From positions 1-24,662 of IMG/VR virus record IMGVR_UViG_3300037119_001375: a stretch of DNA of 24,662 bases; one strand, 5' to 3'. Made by a program: the position numbers and the translations under genes. The notes beneath the pieces are model-generated. The model had not been told where the DNA came from and did not search any database. It saw only the letters and a list, made by a program, of their open reading frames with translations. The DNA comes from a virus. Below, piece after piece: positions 15,767 to 22,685 of the stretch; position 1 is the first letter of the stretch, and the number at the start of each line of letters is the position of its first letter.

Positions 15767-16485
15767 AGCACAGCCGCCAGAACAACCGCGGTAGCGCCGA
15801 TGCCAGCCTGCGTGTTCTGCTGGTCCGCGTTGTAGCCGGCGAGCTGGCTCTGGTAGCCGCGGTTGATCCCGGCCTGCTCGGCCGCTAGAGCCTCGTTCGC
15901 GTCCACCCCGGTTGCCGGCGCCCCCGTGATGCTGGGCGGTGTGCCCTGGCCAAGCGCGTTGGCCACTTCGCTCCCCAGTTGCTGGCGAGTAGCCAAGGCC
16001 TGCGAGAAGCCCTGGCCAAGCGCGTTGGCAGAAGCCTGCTCATAAGCGCTGCTCTTCGACTTGTCGAAGTCGCTGGTAGCATCACCGTAAGCCTCTGAGC
16101 CTAGCGGAATGCCCTGGTTTGCAAGCTTCTGGTCAAGCTGATCTCCCTGGCGCCTGAACACGTCGTCGAGCATGTTCTTCTGGGCCGACCAATACTGGTT
16201 CGTGACCGGGTTGTTCGGATCGAACTGGAATGCTTGACCCAGACCATTGACCTTATTCTGGCCGGCGCCCAGCAAAGCGGTCGCCAACTGGTTGCTTGCA
16301 TTGAACCGGCCCTGAACCTCGGGCGAGTAGCTCTGGGTGGACGTGAACGTGCCCTTGCTCGGGTCGCCAGAGAACACCGAGCTACCATAAGGCCCGTAGG
16401 TACTCGGCAGCGCCTTGGCCTGCGCCTGGATCGTCTTGACCGGATCTGGCGCCGCTGGCGCGCTCGGTGCATCACCTCTACCCAT
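15763..16485 (-). CDS. Putative internal virion/ejection-type protein
   Basis: This 240-residue protein is rich in Gln, Ala, Asn and Gly and reads as long helices broken by glycine-rich linkers. The segments ALPSTYGPYGSSVFSGDP and RRQGDQLDQKLANQGI are of a type I associate with podovirus structural proteins placed between portal and ejection genes. It holds an internal ANALGQG repeat (two 20-bp DNA copies at 15944 and 16010) and ends in a hydrophobic GIGATAVVLAAVL tail that could insert in a membrane, as P22-type ejection proteins do. The assignment to ejection is inference from composition and position. Confidence 0.5.
   Translation of the reverse strand: MGRGDAPSAPAAPDPVKTIQAQAKALPSTYGPYGSSVFSGDPSKGTFTSTQSYSPEVQGRFNASNQLATALLGAGQNKVNGLGQAFQFDPNNPVTNQYWSAQKNMLDDVFRRQGDQLDQKLANQGIPLGSEAYGDATSDFDKSKSSAYEQASANALGQGFSQALATRQQLGSEVANALGQGTPPSITGAPATGVDANEALAAEQAGINRGYQSQLAGYNADQQNTQAGIGATAVVLAAVL
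15944..16029. repeat. 20-bp direct repeat inside the ejection-type gene
   Basis: The 20 bases from 15944 to 15963 recur exactly at 16010 to 16029, both in the same frame and encoding ANALGQG on the minus strand. The 66-base period corresponds to 22 residues. This looks like an internal protein repeat rather than a DNA element. Confidence 0.6.
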
Positions 16486-16963
16486 GTGCCGCCTCGCTCA
16501 GTTCAACAGGCCTGTGCGGCCCTACCGGAATGCCAACGGGCATACTCGGTTGTTTCTCAAACACCCACTCGGGTAGCTCTTCCTCGAGCAGCCCGAAGAC
16601 GAAAGCGTCATAGCCACCGGCATACCACTGCCGCAAGCGCCCCTCCTGCTTTGCTCCAAGCCACTTGCACAGGACTATGCAAGCTGCATTGTTCTCGTTC
16701 ATCACGAAGCTGACGCGCACCAGGCCAAGTTGCTTGAACGGGTAGGAGAAGCAAGCGCGGATGAACCCGCGCCGGGCCCATCGTGGCGTAGTTGATGCAA
16801 TCGACATCTCACAGCCGCAGCGCGTCCAATTCGAGTAGACCACCACCGCGCGCAGTTCGCCGTCGACCACATCGGCCAGCGTGAAGGAGTCGGCGTGGAA
16901 GGCCACGCCTAGCTGAGACTGCGCCCAGGCGAGTAAGCGCGTATCTTGTGCGGTGATGATCAC
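16478..16963 (-). CDS. GNAT-family acetyltransferase
   Basis: The protein resembles phage GNAT N-acetyltransferases, which move an acetyl group from acetyl-CoA to an amine. The visible pattern is a central strand (ELRAVVVYSNW), the acetyl-CoA-binding segment with RRGFIRACFSYPFKQLGLVRV, and the C-terminal signature NENNAACIVLCKWLGAKQEG followed by a strand ending DAFVFGLL. I prefer the GTG at 16963, which overlaps the upstream stop as GTGA and has GGAG 8 bases before it. An in-frame GTG at 16981 would add 6 residues. The substrate is unknown. Its place among portal and ejection genes suggests modification of a virion or host protein. Confidence 0.75.
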   Translation of the reverse strand: MIITAQDTRLLAWAQSQLGVAFHADSFTLADVVDGELRAVVVYSNWTRCGCEMSIASTTPRWARRGFIRACFSYPFKQLGLVRVSFVMNENNAACIVLCKWLGAKQEGRLRQWYAGGYDAFVFGLLEEELPEWVFEKQPSMPVGIPVGPHRPVELSEAAHG

Positions 16964-17223
16964 AGGTTGCGCTCCATCCACTGCAGCCAGGCCTGGTAGC
17001 GCATTGCCTCAGCAGCGGCAATCCTGTCCTCAATCATTTCTTGCACCATGTCATAGTTCACGCGAACGATGTATGGTTGCGTGAGCATGCGATATGATCG
17101 CAGCATAGAATAGTCGAAGTGATACTGGATCTCCGGCGGCTCGATAAGAAGCGGCGGCGGCGTCGACGGTATGATCCCGGATAGCGTCGGCGCCCAACTT
17201 CCGAATGGCCGCGGCTCGCTCAT
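16960..17223 (-). CDS. Unknown phage protein
   Basis: This 87-residue protein sits in a tight run of overlapping genes (ATGA upstream). The first 30 residues are proline-rich (SGIIPSTPPPLLIEPPEIQ). The remainder looks helical, with aromatic and acidic residues (YDMVQEMIEDRIAAAEAMRY). No family is recognised. The run of structural genes around it suggests a minor virion or assembly protein. Confidence 0.6.
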   Translation of the reverse strand: MSEPRPFGSWAPTLSGIIPSTPPPLLIEPPEIQYHFDYSMLRSYRMLTQPYIVRVNYDMVQEMIEDRIAAAEAMRYQAWLQWMERNL

Positions 17224-17402
17224 TTCACCCCGACCCTGAAATCCCCGATGCCGACAACCTGCAGCAGGATGATGATGAGAATCACCACGAAGATCACCGT
17301 TACCACCGTCTTACCAGGCTGCGGCATCGGCACATAGGAGGTGATGAGCCACCACACCAGCCCCAGAACCACGATGATCAAAACAAGATTCAGCAGACTC
17401 AT
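17220..17402 (-). CDS. Small two-helix membrane protein (Thivi_2564-like)
   Basis: This 60-residue protein has two hydrophobic helices, about residues 4-24 and 33-52, separated by a short polar loop with PMPQPGKT. That layout and the wording of both helices resemble the small Thivi_2564 family membrane proteins found in bacteria and prophages. The function of that family is unknown. The gene overlaps the portal stop by 4 bases and the next start by 4 bases. A role in membrane penetration or lysis is possible but unsupported. Confidence 0.7.
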   Translation of the reverse strand: MSLLNLVLIIVVLGLVWWLITSYVPMPQPGKTVVTVIFVVILIIILLQVVGIGDFRVGVK

Positions 17403-19408
17403 TGCGGCACTCCCTGAGGAAACGGAATCACCCCTTTCTGCATCGTGTTCGCTACCTTGGCTTGCTCGTTCTTGGCCTTCGCCTCCGCGGCTTGCGCACC
17501 AGCCTCAAGAGTCCGCGCCTCGGTCTGCTGCTGCAGCCCAGCGTTTGGATTCTGCTGCGCTTGCGGTGACTGCTGGTCGAATTCTCCATTCGCCCACCTC
17601 TGCAAGGTCTCCTCGAGCTGCGGCCCGACCTTGAAGGCGCGGATGCCAAACAGCATCAGCTCCATTGCCACTTCTTTCGGCAGCACGCCAGCCGCAACCC
17701 CTGGAATCGCCTTCTCCATGAATCCGGTCAGCGCCGTCAGAAGATCGGTGCGGTTCTGCTGCTCAAGATCGGCTTGCGGCTTGACCGTGGAATCGGTCTC
17801 GATGTCGACCCGGAAGCCCCGCAGCTTGTCCGACTTTAGGATCTGCATGACCTCATCCCAGGTCGGCTTTTCCGCGTTGGGATCTGGCTTGGCCGGCTGG
17901 CCTGGCTGAGTCATCTTGGCCTGCGCCTGGCCGATCATCTTCTGCTCGGCGCTGGGCAGCTCGATCCCCGTCATGGTCTGCAGGGTTTGAACACTGAAAT
18001 GCTCGGCGATGATCTCGGCTTTCAGGCGCAGCAGATCGCGGATGAAGCGGGCGACAGCCCCTTGCCGTGGGTTCAGCCGTATGCCGGCATATTGCGATTT
18101 CAGTTCCTGCGCGCCCAAGGTCTCGGTGGCCTTGGTGGTGCCGCGCATGATGTCCGAGATGCCGTCCAGCTCGTAGATCGTTTGCTTGACCCGCTCGCGC
18201 TGGTCGTAGAGACCGAGCAGGACCTTGGCAATGCCCTCGATCGGCAGCTCGGCCCAGAGATTGGCCAGCCCGCCCTTCTCAATCAGCGCGGTCCAGTCCT
18301 TGACCGGCAGGAACTCATTGTCTCCAGCCTTGGCCAGCCTTTCCAGAATTGTCCAGTTGGCATCGAAGACACCGCGACGTCTCAAGGCGTCGACCAAGTG
18401 CCGGATGCGCTCGGTCAGTTCCTCGAGCTCGATCGCCTGCTCCTGGAATTGCACGTAATCGGGTACCGGGATCAGGCTGTCCGTGGTCCAGATCGAGTAC
18501 ATCGGCCGCGGGCAGGGAAAGAAGCCCTCGAGGCGCAGCGGATCGTCCAGCACCGCCAGCGGGGCATCCTTGTAGCCGTCCGTGACCACGATGACTTGGC
18601 GCTTGCGCTTGTTCCAGACCATCCACACCAGCGCCTTGTTCTCGGCCTCGTCCTTGTCCGTGGCGCCAGTTGGTTTCCAGTTCAGCGCGACCGCGTCAGC
18701 CATCTGCGGGTTGAGTTTGCGCAGTTCCTCGCGATCCAGCGGCTCGCCGAAAGCCACCCACCAAACCTTATCCCAGCGCTTGACCGGCGCGGTACGGAAG
18801 AACTCCCAGTCTACGTACTCGCATTTGACCTCCTCGTAGACCAGCTCCTGCTCGAGCAGATGCGGGCCTTGCTCATCCATCTGGACGCGGGAAGGGTCGA
18901 CCGGCTGGTTGTCCTGACCCAGCAACTGCGTAGGATCCGCCGCGTTTGGTTGCAGCGGGACGCGCACCGGGCTGAACGTGGGAACGTACTTGACCCGCGC
19001 CTGGCCGCGCCCCGGCAGCGTTACGTCCTGCACGCACGCCTCGATCATCTCATCGAAGTCGTAGGCGTCAATCGCGTAGGTGAGCCCCTGCTCGAGCACC
19101 TTGGCCGCTTCCCGGCCGGCAGGATCATTGCGGCTGAGCCAGCGTCTGCGAACGTCCGGGATGGGCGTGCGCTGATACATCACGCCTTTCTTTACCTCGG
19201 TGTTGGCGTACAGGATGTTGAACTGCTGATTCGTCCCGAGAATGTCTGCTTTCTCGTTCCGGTACTTCTCGATGATGTCCCGCCCGCGCTTGCGCCATTT
19301 CTCCTCGTGCGTCCCGGCGCGCTCGATCGCCTTGAGCCAGGTCGTGACGAGCTCCTGGTCAGTCTTCTGCTGATCGGTTGGGCCGGCGGGTGCGAGAGGT
19401 TCAGCCAT
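17399..19408 (-). CDS. Portal protein (podovirus/P22-like)
   Basis: This 669-residue protein forms the dodecameric ring at the head vertex through which DNA is packaged and ejected. Position after the terminase, size (P22 gp1 is 725 residues) and segments near the N-terminus support the call: an early helical region with KWRKRGRDIIEKYRNEKAD, then NQQFNILYANTEVKKGVMYQRTPIPDVRRR, typical of podovirus portals. The middle holds YQRTPIPD and WEFFRTAPVKRWDKVWWV. The C-terminal 80 residues are Gln/Ala-rich and helical (QTEARTLEAGAQAAEAKAK), like the barrel or crown helix of P22-type portals. The start overlaps the upstream stop by 8 bases. Confidence 0.85.
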   Translation of the reverse strand: MAEPLAPAGPTDQQKTDQELVTTWLKAIERAGTHEEKWRKRGRDIIEKYRNEKADILGTNQQFNILYANTEVKKGVMYQRTPIPDVRRRWLSRNDPAGREAAKVLEQGLTYAIDAYDFDEMIEACVQDVTLPGRGQARVKYVPTFSPVRVPLQPNAADPTQLLGQDNQPVDPSRVQMDEQGPHLLEQELVYEEVKCEYVDWEFFRTAPVKRWDKVWWVAFGEPLDREELRKLNPQMADAVALNWKPTGATDKDEAENKALVWMVWNKRKRQVIVVTDGYKDAPLAVLDDPLRLEGFFPCPRPMYSIWTTDSLIPVPDYVQFQEQAIELEELTERIRHLVDALRRRGVFDANWTILERLAKAGDNEFLPVKDWTALIEKGGLANLWAELPIEGIAKVLLGLYDQRERVKQTIYELDGISDIMRGTTKATETLGAQELKSQYAGIRLNPRQGAVARFIRDLLRLKAEIIAEHFSVQTLQTMTGIELPSAEQKMIGQAQAKMTQPGQPAKPDPNAEKPTWDEVMQILKSDKLRGFRVDIETDSTVKPQADLEQQNRTDLLTALTGFMEKAIPGVAAGVLPKEVAMELMLFGIRAFKVGPQLEETLQRWANGEFDQQSPQAQQNPNAGLQQQTEARTLEAGAQAAEAKAKNEQAKVANTMQKGVIPFPQGVPQ

Positions 19409-19670
19409 GTTGCGCTGCGCGACGTTTGCGCATCAGTTGCCGCTGATAGGCGTTGTAGGCTTCCCGGCTCCAGCGTTGCTTAGTTCCTCCCTTGCCAGCC
19501 TCATGTAGCTGAGAACCATGTACGGGCGCAGGACCGGCAACCACCGCGCTAGCTGGAACCTCTGCGACTCTGTTAGATGCATGGTTAGATGCCCCGTTAG
19601 ATGCACAGACGTGCGTCCTGATCGTGTTAGATGCATCGAAGGCGCCGCATTGCTTGCAGTAGTAGCTCAC
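19401..19670 (-). CDS. Small zinc-ribbon-like protein with ASN repeats
   Basis: The 89-residue protein starts at a GTG overlapping the upstream stop (GTGA). It begins with a possible metal-binding site, YYCKQCGAF (C5, C8), with a further Cys after THV. A stretch follows in which Ala-Ser-Asn occurs four times, encoded by four identical GCATCTAAC copies. The C-terminal part, GGTKQRWSREAYNAYQRQLMRKRRAAQHG, is strongly basic and helical, which suggests nucleic-acid binding. Its end overlaps the portal start by 8 bases. The family is not recognised. Confidence 0.6.
   Translation of the reverse strand: MSYYCKQCGAFDASNTIRTHVCASNGASNHASNRVAEVPASAVVAGPAPVHGSQLHEAGKGGTKQRWSREAYNAYQRQLMRKRRAAQHG
19572..19634. 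repeat. Four copies of a 9-bp repeat (gttagatgc)
   Basis: The plus-strand sequence gttagatgc occurs at 19572, 19584, 19596 and 19626, so the first three copies are 12 bases apart and the fourth is 30 bases further on. All copies are in the same coding frame (Ala-Ser-Asn on the minus strand). The bases between them differ. The array lies between terL and the portal gene, so it could be a protein repeat, a DNA-binding site array, or both. Confidence 0.75.
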
Positions 19671-19855
19671 GTTGCCGGCGTAAAGATCCCAGCCACCGCC
19701 GTCAAGATATCGTCCAGGTCTCCAGACGTCACCGTCCCGCCGGCTGCGATCTGGTCCTTGAGCGCCTGGATCTGCGCGCCCAGATCGTTGACAGCCGCGG
19801 TCACCTGGTCGTGCTCGGCTTGCACTGCATCGAGTACTTCTTGCTTCGTTGCCAT
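19667..19855 (-). CDS. Small helical protein after terminase
   Basis: The ATG at 19855 has a strong AAGGAG sequence 8 bases upstream, so I prefer it over a TTG at 19903 that overlaps the terL stop. The 62-residue product starts MATKQEVLDAVQAEHDQV, has a heptad-like stretch (about residues 3-38) suggesting a short coiled coil, then an acidic, Gly/Thr-rich part and an alanine/isoleucine tail. Small helical proteins of this kind are common near phage packaging and portal genes. No function is recognised. Confidence 0.68.
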   Translation of the reverse strand: MATKQEVLDAVQAEHDQVTAAVNDLGAQIQALKDQIAAGGTVTSGDLDDILTAVAGIFTPAT

Positions 19856-19899
19856 GATTAGGCTCCTTAGGTCGTCATCGTGGAAGTAAACGTGAATCT

Positions 19900-22086
19900 T
19901 CAAATGCGTCTCCGCGCCTGCGGCCGATCGTTCCTCTCGATCAGGTCATTGAACGTTGGCGCCTTGATGTGCACGAAGTCGAAGGGCTTGCGCTCGATCT
20001 TGGTCGCCACCCACGGCCGCGCCATGCAGGCGTAGCGCGTCTCATCGCAATTGGATGCGACCAGGCCGTTGACTGAAAGCCAGCCCTCGGCCGTGCCTAG
20101 GCAATAGACGTTATACAGCCCTGGCAGCGGCTCGACGCCTACGCAGCGCTTTTGCCTTGCAGTTTTGATGGCAGAACTTTGCTCGATGCGCTTGGACAGC
20201 GCACGCCTCGAACGCTCGCCCGCATACCTCGCAAGTCTTGACAACGCGCTGCGCCATGACCTGAGCAACATGCTTGGCAAAGTGCTCGGCGTGCCAGCGC
20301 TTCCCCTCTGCGCTCCCGTGCCACCTTGCGGCCGCTTCTCTGGCTGTGCTTGGGATGACCCCTGGGGCTTGCTTTGCGTGGTGCGATAGGTGATCAAAGG
20401 CGCGCATGAGCGCGAGATTTGCGAGTCTGTTGTTAGCGCGGTCCCCGTCGATGTGGTGAACATGGCAGCCGGCAGGAACGGGGCCATGATGGCATTCCCA
20501 CACCACGCGATGAAGTCGCACGCCATTGCGCTGAAAGTACAGACCGCAGCGCCAATACCTGCGCCCGCCAAACTCCTGACAGCTTGCGCTGACGATACGC
20601 GGCTCCCCGCCAGGTTGAGCGCCGCTATCCATTGCCCACCATCAGCCAGAAACTTGTGATTCGGCGTGCAATCGATGCGCGATCCATCGTCGAAGTGTAG
20701 CCGCACCAGTTGCATATCGCAACCCGTCAGTTGCCCCACCTCTTCGACGCTCCCGAGCCCATCGATAACAGTCCCAGCCGCGAAGCAGGCATGGTCCTCG
20801 CCATCGGTGTCGACGTCCTCGGCCGATGCCTGGTCGTGCTGCAGGGCCGGCAGGGTGCGGATCGTGTGCTGGCAGGTCGAGAAGAACAGGATCATCGGCC
20901 AGCCCTCCTCGCCGATCAGGCGCGCTCGCACCTGATCCCAGCCGCCCATGGCACCACGCCGGCCCACGCGCGTGTTGTCGGCCCGGTTCCAGATGACACT
21001 ACGGCGCAGCATGCGCTCGGCAATGCTCGGCCCGCCGTCTTCTGCGAAGCAGGACGGGTCCAGCCGGCTGATCGCCTGGTTGATGGTCTCGCCGGCTTCC
21101 CGTAGCTTGATGCCGTCGGCGACCTCCTCCGCGGTCATCTTGAGCCCGACGTTAGGCTGGCCGGGCTGCATGCCGTACCACTCGCGATACTTGACCAGGC
21201 AGCCTCGTGGCACGGTTGGCAGGCTGCCGTCGCTGATCGCATACCAGCCCACCGAGAAGGGCTTGGCCGAGCCCCAGTCGCAGGCCCGGTAACGGCTCCA
21301 GCTCTCCGGGATCTCGAACGGATCGCGCACGTGATGCGTCATCGAGAACTCGGGGAAGAACGCCCCGGCAATCACACTCCAGTCGCCCTCGAGCCAGGCC
21401 TTGACCAGCTGCTCGTTGCCGACCAGGTGCAGTCGGTCGACGTAGCCAGGATCGCCCTGCAGCAGGATCTGGTTGTCCTGGACCTTGGACGGTATGAACA
21501 CGTAGCGGTGCACGTTGCCGCTGGGCAGCTTGCGCTCGAGCATGCGCATGCCGTGCGGGGCTGGATCCACATAGCGCATCTTGATCCACTGGTGTCCTGG
21601 GCCGGCAGGGTTAGCCGTCAGAATCAATTGGATGGGAACGCCGGTGGTTGATCGTAAGCAGCCGAACAGCCGGTCGATCGGTGCTGGGCTGGGATAGTTG
21701 CCGGCCTCTTCGACCGCGGCATCTGAGAGGTTCTGGCCCTGGTACTTCTCGGCGTCAGCCAGGTCCAGCAAGGGCCGGAAGCGCACGCGCCCTCCGCCAG
21801 GCATGGCAAAGGTCCTGCGATACTCGGACCACTTCGCGCCCACCGAGCAGAAGATCTGCTTTGCGCGCTCGACGACGTCGTCTTGCTGGGGTAGCTCTTT
21901 GCGGAAGAACACGGCGTTGAAGTGGCGTCCGTAACGGTTGGCTTTGATCGCCCACTTGCCCAGGATCCCATCCGTTTTACCGCCTCCGCGCGCCCCGCCA
22001 AAGAAGATCTCCGGCAGCGGGCAGTCAATTAGCGCTTTCTGAGGTCCCGATTGAGGGGCCCAGGCTATATCGTTCCTGCCAGTCAT
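19900..22086 (-). CDS. terL: Terminase large subunit, intein-containing precursor
   Basis: The 728-codon precursor is the motor and nuclease of DNA packaging. The ATPase part shows Walker A GGARGGGKT (residues 30-38), a Walker B-like DAAVEE (122-127) and the coupling motif LTANP (156-160). The RNase H-like nuclease shows ACDWG (D270), CFAEDGG (D350) and GEDHA (D431). Directly after A433 an intein begins (C434) and runs to N679, after which the extein resumes with CDETRYACMARPW. Removing it restores EDHA-CDETRY, the expected last nuclease motif, and gives a 482-residue protein of normal TerL length. A separate HNH gene is nested in another frame inside the intein. The start is the ATG inside the terS end, and no strong ribosome-binding site is seen, so translation is probably coupled. 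Confidence 0.9.
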   Translation of the reverse strand: MTGRNDIAWAPQSGPQKALIDCPLPEIFFGGARGGGKTDGILGKWAIKANRYGRHFNAVFFRKELPQQDDVVERAKQIFCSVGAKWSEYRRTFAMPGGGRVRFRPLLDLADAEKYQGQNLSDAAVEEAGNYPSPAPIDRLFGCLRSTTGVPIQLILTANPAGPGHQWIKMRYVDPAPHGMRMLERKLPSGNVHRYVFIPSKVQDNQILLQGDPGYVDRLHLVGNEQLVKAWLEGDWSVIAGAFFPEFSMTHHVRDPFEIPESWSRYRACDWGSAKPFSVGWYAISDGSLPTVPRGCLVKYREWYGMQPGQPNVGLKMTAEEVADGIKLREAGETINQAISRLDPSCFAEDGGPSIAERMLRRSVIWNRADNTRVGRRGAMGGWDQVRARLIGEEGWPMILFFSTCQHTIRTLPALQHDQASAEDVDTDGEDHACFAAGTVIDGLGSVEEVGQLTGCDMQLVRLHFDDGSRIDCTPNHKFLADGGQWIAALNLAGSRVSSAQAVRSLAGAGIGAAVCTFSAMACDFIAWCGNAIMAPFLPAAMFTTSTGTALTTDSQISRSCAPLITYRTTQSKPQGSSQAQPEKRPQGGTGAQRGSAGTPSTLPSMLLRSWRSALSRLARYAGERSRRALSKRIEQSSAIKTARQKRCVGVEPLPGLYNVYCLGTAEGWLSVNGLVASNCDETRYACMARPWVATKIERKPFDFVHIKAPTFNDLIERNDRPQARRRI
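20050..20787 (-). mobile_element. TerL intein (246 codons)
   Basis: This is an in-frame protein-splicing element. Block A is CFAAGTVIDGLGSVEEV, starting at Cys1 (precursor residue 434). Block B is RIDCTPNHKFLADGGQW, with the T-x-x-H pair (T474, H477). Blocks F/G are GLYNVYCLGTAEGW and NGLVASN, followed by extein Cys+1. The residue before the terminal Asn is Ser, not the usual His. The recognisable splicing parts add up to only about 95 residues. The roughly 150 residues between them in this frame are low-complexity (Ser/Ala/Arg/Gln-rich), look like no endonuclease, and coincide with the HNH gene read in another frame. Splicing is inferred from the motifs and the restored TerL sequence. Confidence 0.88.
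20111..20632 (-). CDS. HNH homing endonuclease nested out of frame inside the intein
   Basis: A 173-residue protein is encoded wholly within the intein but in a different frame from terL. It shows an HNH_3-type core: LHRVVWECHHGPVP (H41), then HVHHIDGDRANN with H59/H60, D62, N67/N68 and N72. A C-terminal zinc-finger-like segment follows, with CEVC (C134, C137) and CHQNC (C154, C158), as in many phage HNH endonucleases. An in-frame TGA lies four codons before its ATG, so the gene must start at or after 20632. The upstream TGGTGGG is only a weak ribosome-binding site. The first codons overlap intein block B, and the TAA stop falls inside block F codons. It probably cuts intein-free terL alleles, as homing enzymes do, but that is inference. 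Confidence 0.82.
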   Translation of the reverse strand: MDSGAQPGGEPRIVSASCQEFGGRRYWRCGLYFQRNGVRLHRVVWECHHGPVPAGCHVHHIDGDRANNRLANLALMRAFDHLSHHAKQAPGVIPSTAREAAARWHGSAEGKRWHAEHFAKHVAQVMAQRVVKTCEVCGRAFEACAVQAHRAKFCHQNCKAKALRRRRAAARAV

Positions 22087-22345
22087 TGATGGTCAGTGGT
22101 TCTCCGTTGATGACGTAGTTGCGCACTTCGCCGTCTACGTTCACGTCAATGCTGGACAGTCTTGGCAAGGCGCGATCGAGAAGCATTTCTATTGCTTTCA
22201 ACTGCGTAGGACTTAAGTCGTTTTTTCCCTCAATATGTCCCGTCAGACGGGTGAGTAAGTGCGAAACCTGGATCTTGGCGCGCACGTCGTCTGCGTGCCT
22301 CTTGCGCATCACCGGCAGGATTGGATTGATATGCTTGTCGGCCAT
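22025..22345 (-). CDS. terS: Terminase small subunit (putative)
   Basis: This 106-residue protein lies immediately before the terminase large subunit. It carries a pattern common to small terminase-like proteins of podophages: a helical N-terminal part (VRAKIQVSHLLTRLTGHIEG), the segment LSPTQLKAIEMLLDRALPRL, then a short acidic strand (SIDVNVDGE). The small subunit recognises phage DNA and loads the large subunit onto it. The GAGAG upstream of the ATG is a modest ribosome-binding site. Its 3' end overlaps the TerL start by 62 bases, which is long for this operon. The assignment combines motif similarity with position, and no helix-turn-helix is obvious. Confidence 0.65.
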   Translation of the reverse strand: MADKHINPILPVMRKRHADDVRAKIQVSHLLTRLTGHIEGKNDLSPTQLKAIEMLLDRALPRLSSIDVNVDGEVRNYVINGEPLTINDWQERYSLGPSIGTSESAN

Positions 22346-22439
22346 TGCTCTCTCGTTAGGTGGCGGACCAGTTCAACCCGAGGGTAGCAGCCCCGACCGA
22401 AAGCACTGGCCCGCCGTTTACGCACGCCTCGGCAGTGCA

Positions 22440-22469
22440 ATCATGCAAACGCTTTGGTTTCACGGTCAA
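22440..22469 (-). promoter_or_regulatory. Putative sigma-70-type promoter for the packaging operon
   Basis: On the minus strand, TTGACC (22469-22464) is followed after 18 bases by CATGAT (22445-22440), matching the -35 and -10 consensus at 5/6 and 4/6. It sits at the head of the only sizeable gap in the window (124 bases, 22346-22469), directly before the terminase genes. The -35 hexamer is part of a 17-bp sequence found again near 10872. No terminator-like hairpin with a T-run was seen in the gap. Confidence 0.4.
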
Positions 22470-22479
22470 TTACCGCGCA
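22463..22479. repeat. 17-bp repeat, copy 1 (partner at 10872-10888)
   Basis: The plus-strand sequence cggtcaattaccgcgca is identical here and at 10872-10888. It contains an imperfect palindrome (CGGT-CAATT-ACCG) and, on the minus strand, a TTGACC -35-like hexamer. Both copies span the stop codon of a gene that precedes a late module, but in different reading frames, so shared protein sequence does not explain the identity. Confidence 0.6.
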
Positions 22480-22685
22480 AGTCGGTTGAGTAGCGGATTT
22501 GACTTGACGATGTTCTCGGCAAGTCTGACCCGATACTTCTGAAGCGTTCCCTGGGCCAGATAGGCGAACGGCACACGCCTGTAATGCCAGCTCGCCTGGC
22601 TCCTGTGCCAGGTCCAGCCTCGACCTCGGCGGCGCCAGTGCCATTTGCCTTGGCTAAGGTGCCAAGCCGCAGTTGCATCGTCCAT
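22470..22685 (-). CDS. Small Trp/Arg-rich unknown protein
   Basis: A perfect Shine-Dalgarno sequence (AGGAGG) lies 6 bases before the ATG, which is the best reason to accept this 71-residue gene. Composition is unusual. The first 40 residues are dense in Trp, Arg and His (WHLSQGKWHWRRRGRGWTWH), which suggests nucleic-acid or membrane contact, while the remainder looks like one helix ending NIVKSNPLLNRLAR. It is the last gene before the packaging module. Its stop lies inside a 17-bp element repeated near 10872. A competing frame across the same bases lacks a ribosome-binding site and reads as a shadow. Confidence 0.55.
   Translation of the reverse strand: MDDATAAWHLSQGKWHWRRRGRGWTWHRSQASWHYRRVPFAYLAQGTLQKYRVRLAENIVKSNPLLNRLAR

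Noticed and set aside
17987-19483. Plus-strand open frame of 498 codons opposite the portal
   Set aside because: It is antisense to the portal gene, has no recognisable domain and no ribosome-binding site, and is typical of long shadow frames in GC-rich coding DNA.
19572-19634. The gttagatgc copies as a CRISPR array
   Set aside because: Repeats are only 9 bases with 3-base spacers and lie within a coding frame, and no cas genes are present.
22346-22469. Rho-independent terminator in the gap before the terminase genes
   Set aside because: I could not find a GC-rich hairpin followed by a T-run on the minus strand. Only short partial complementarity is present.
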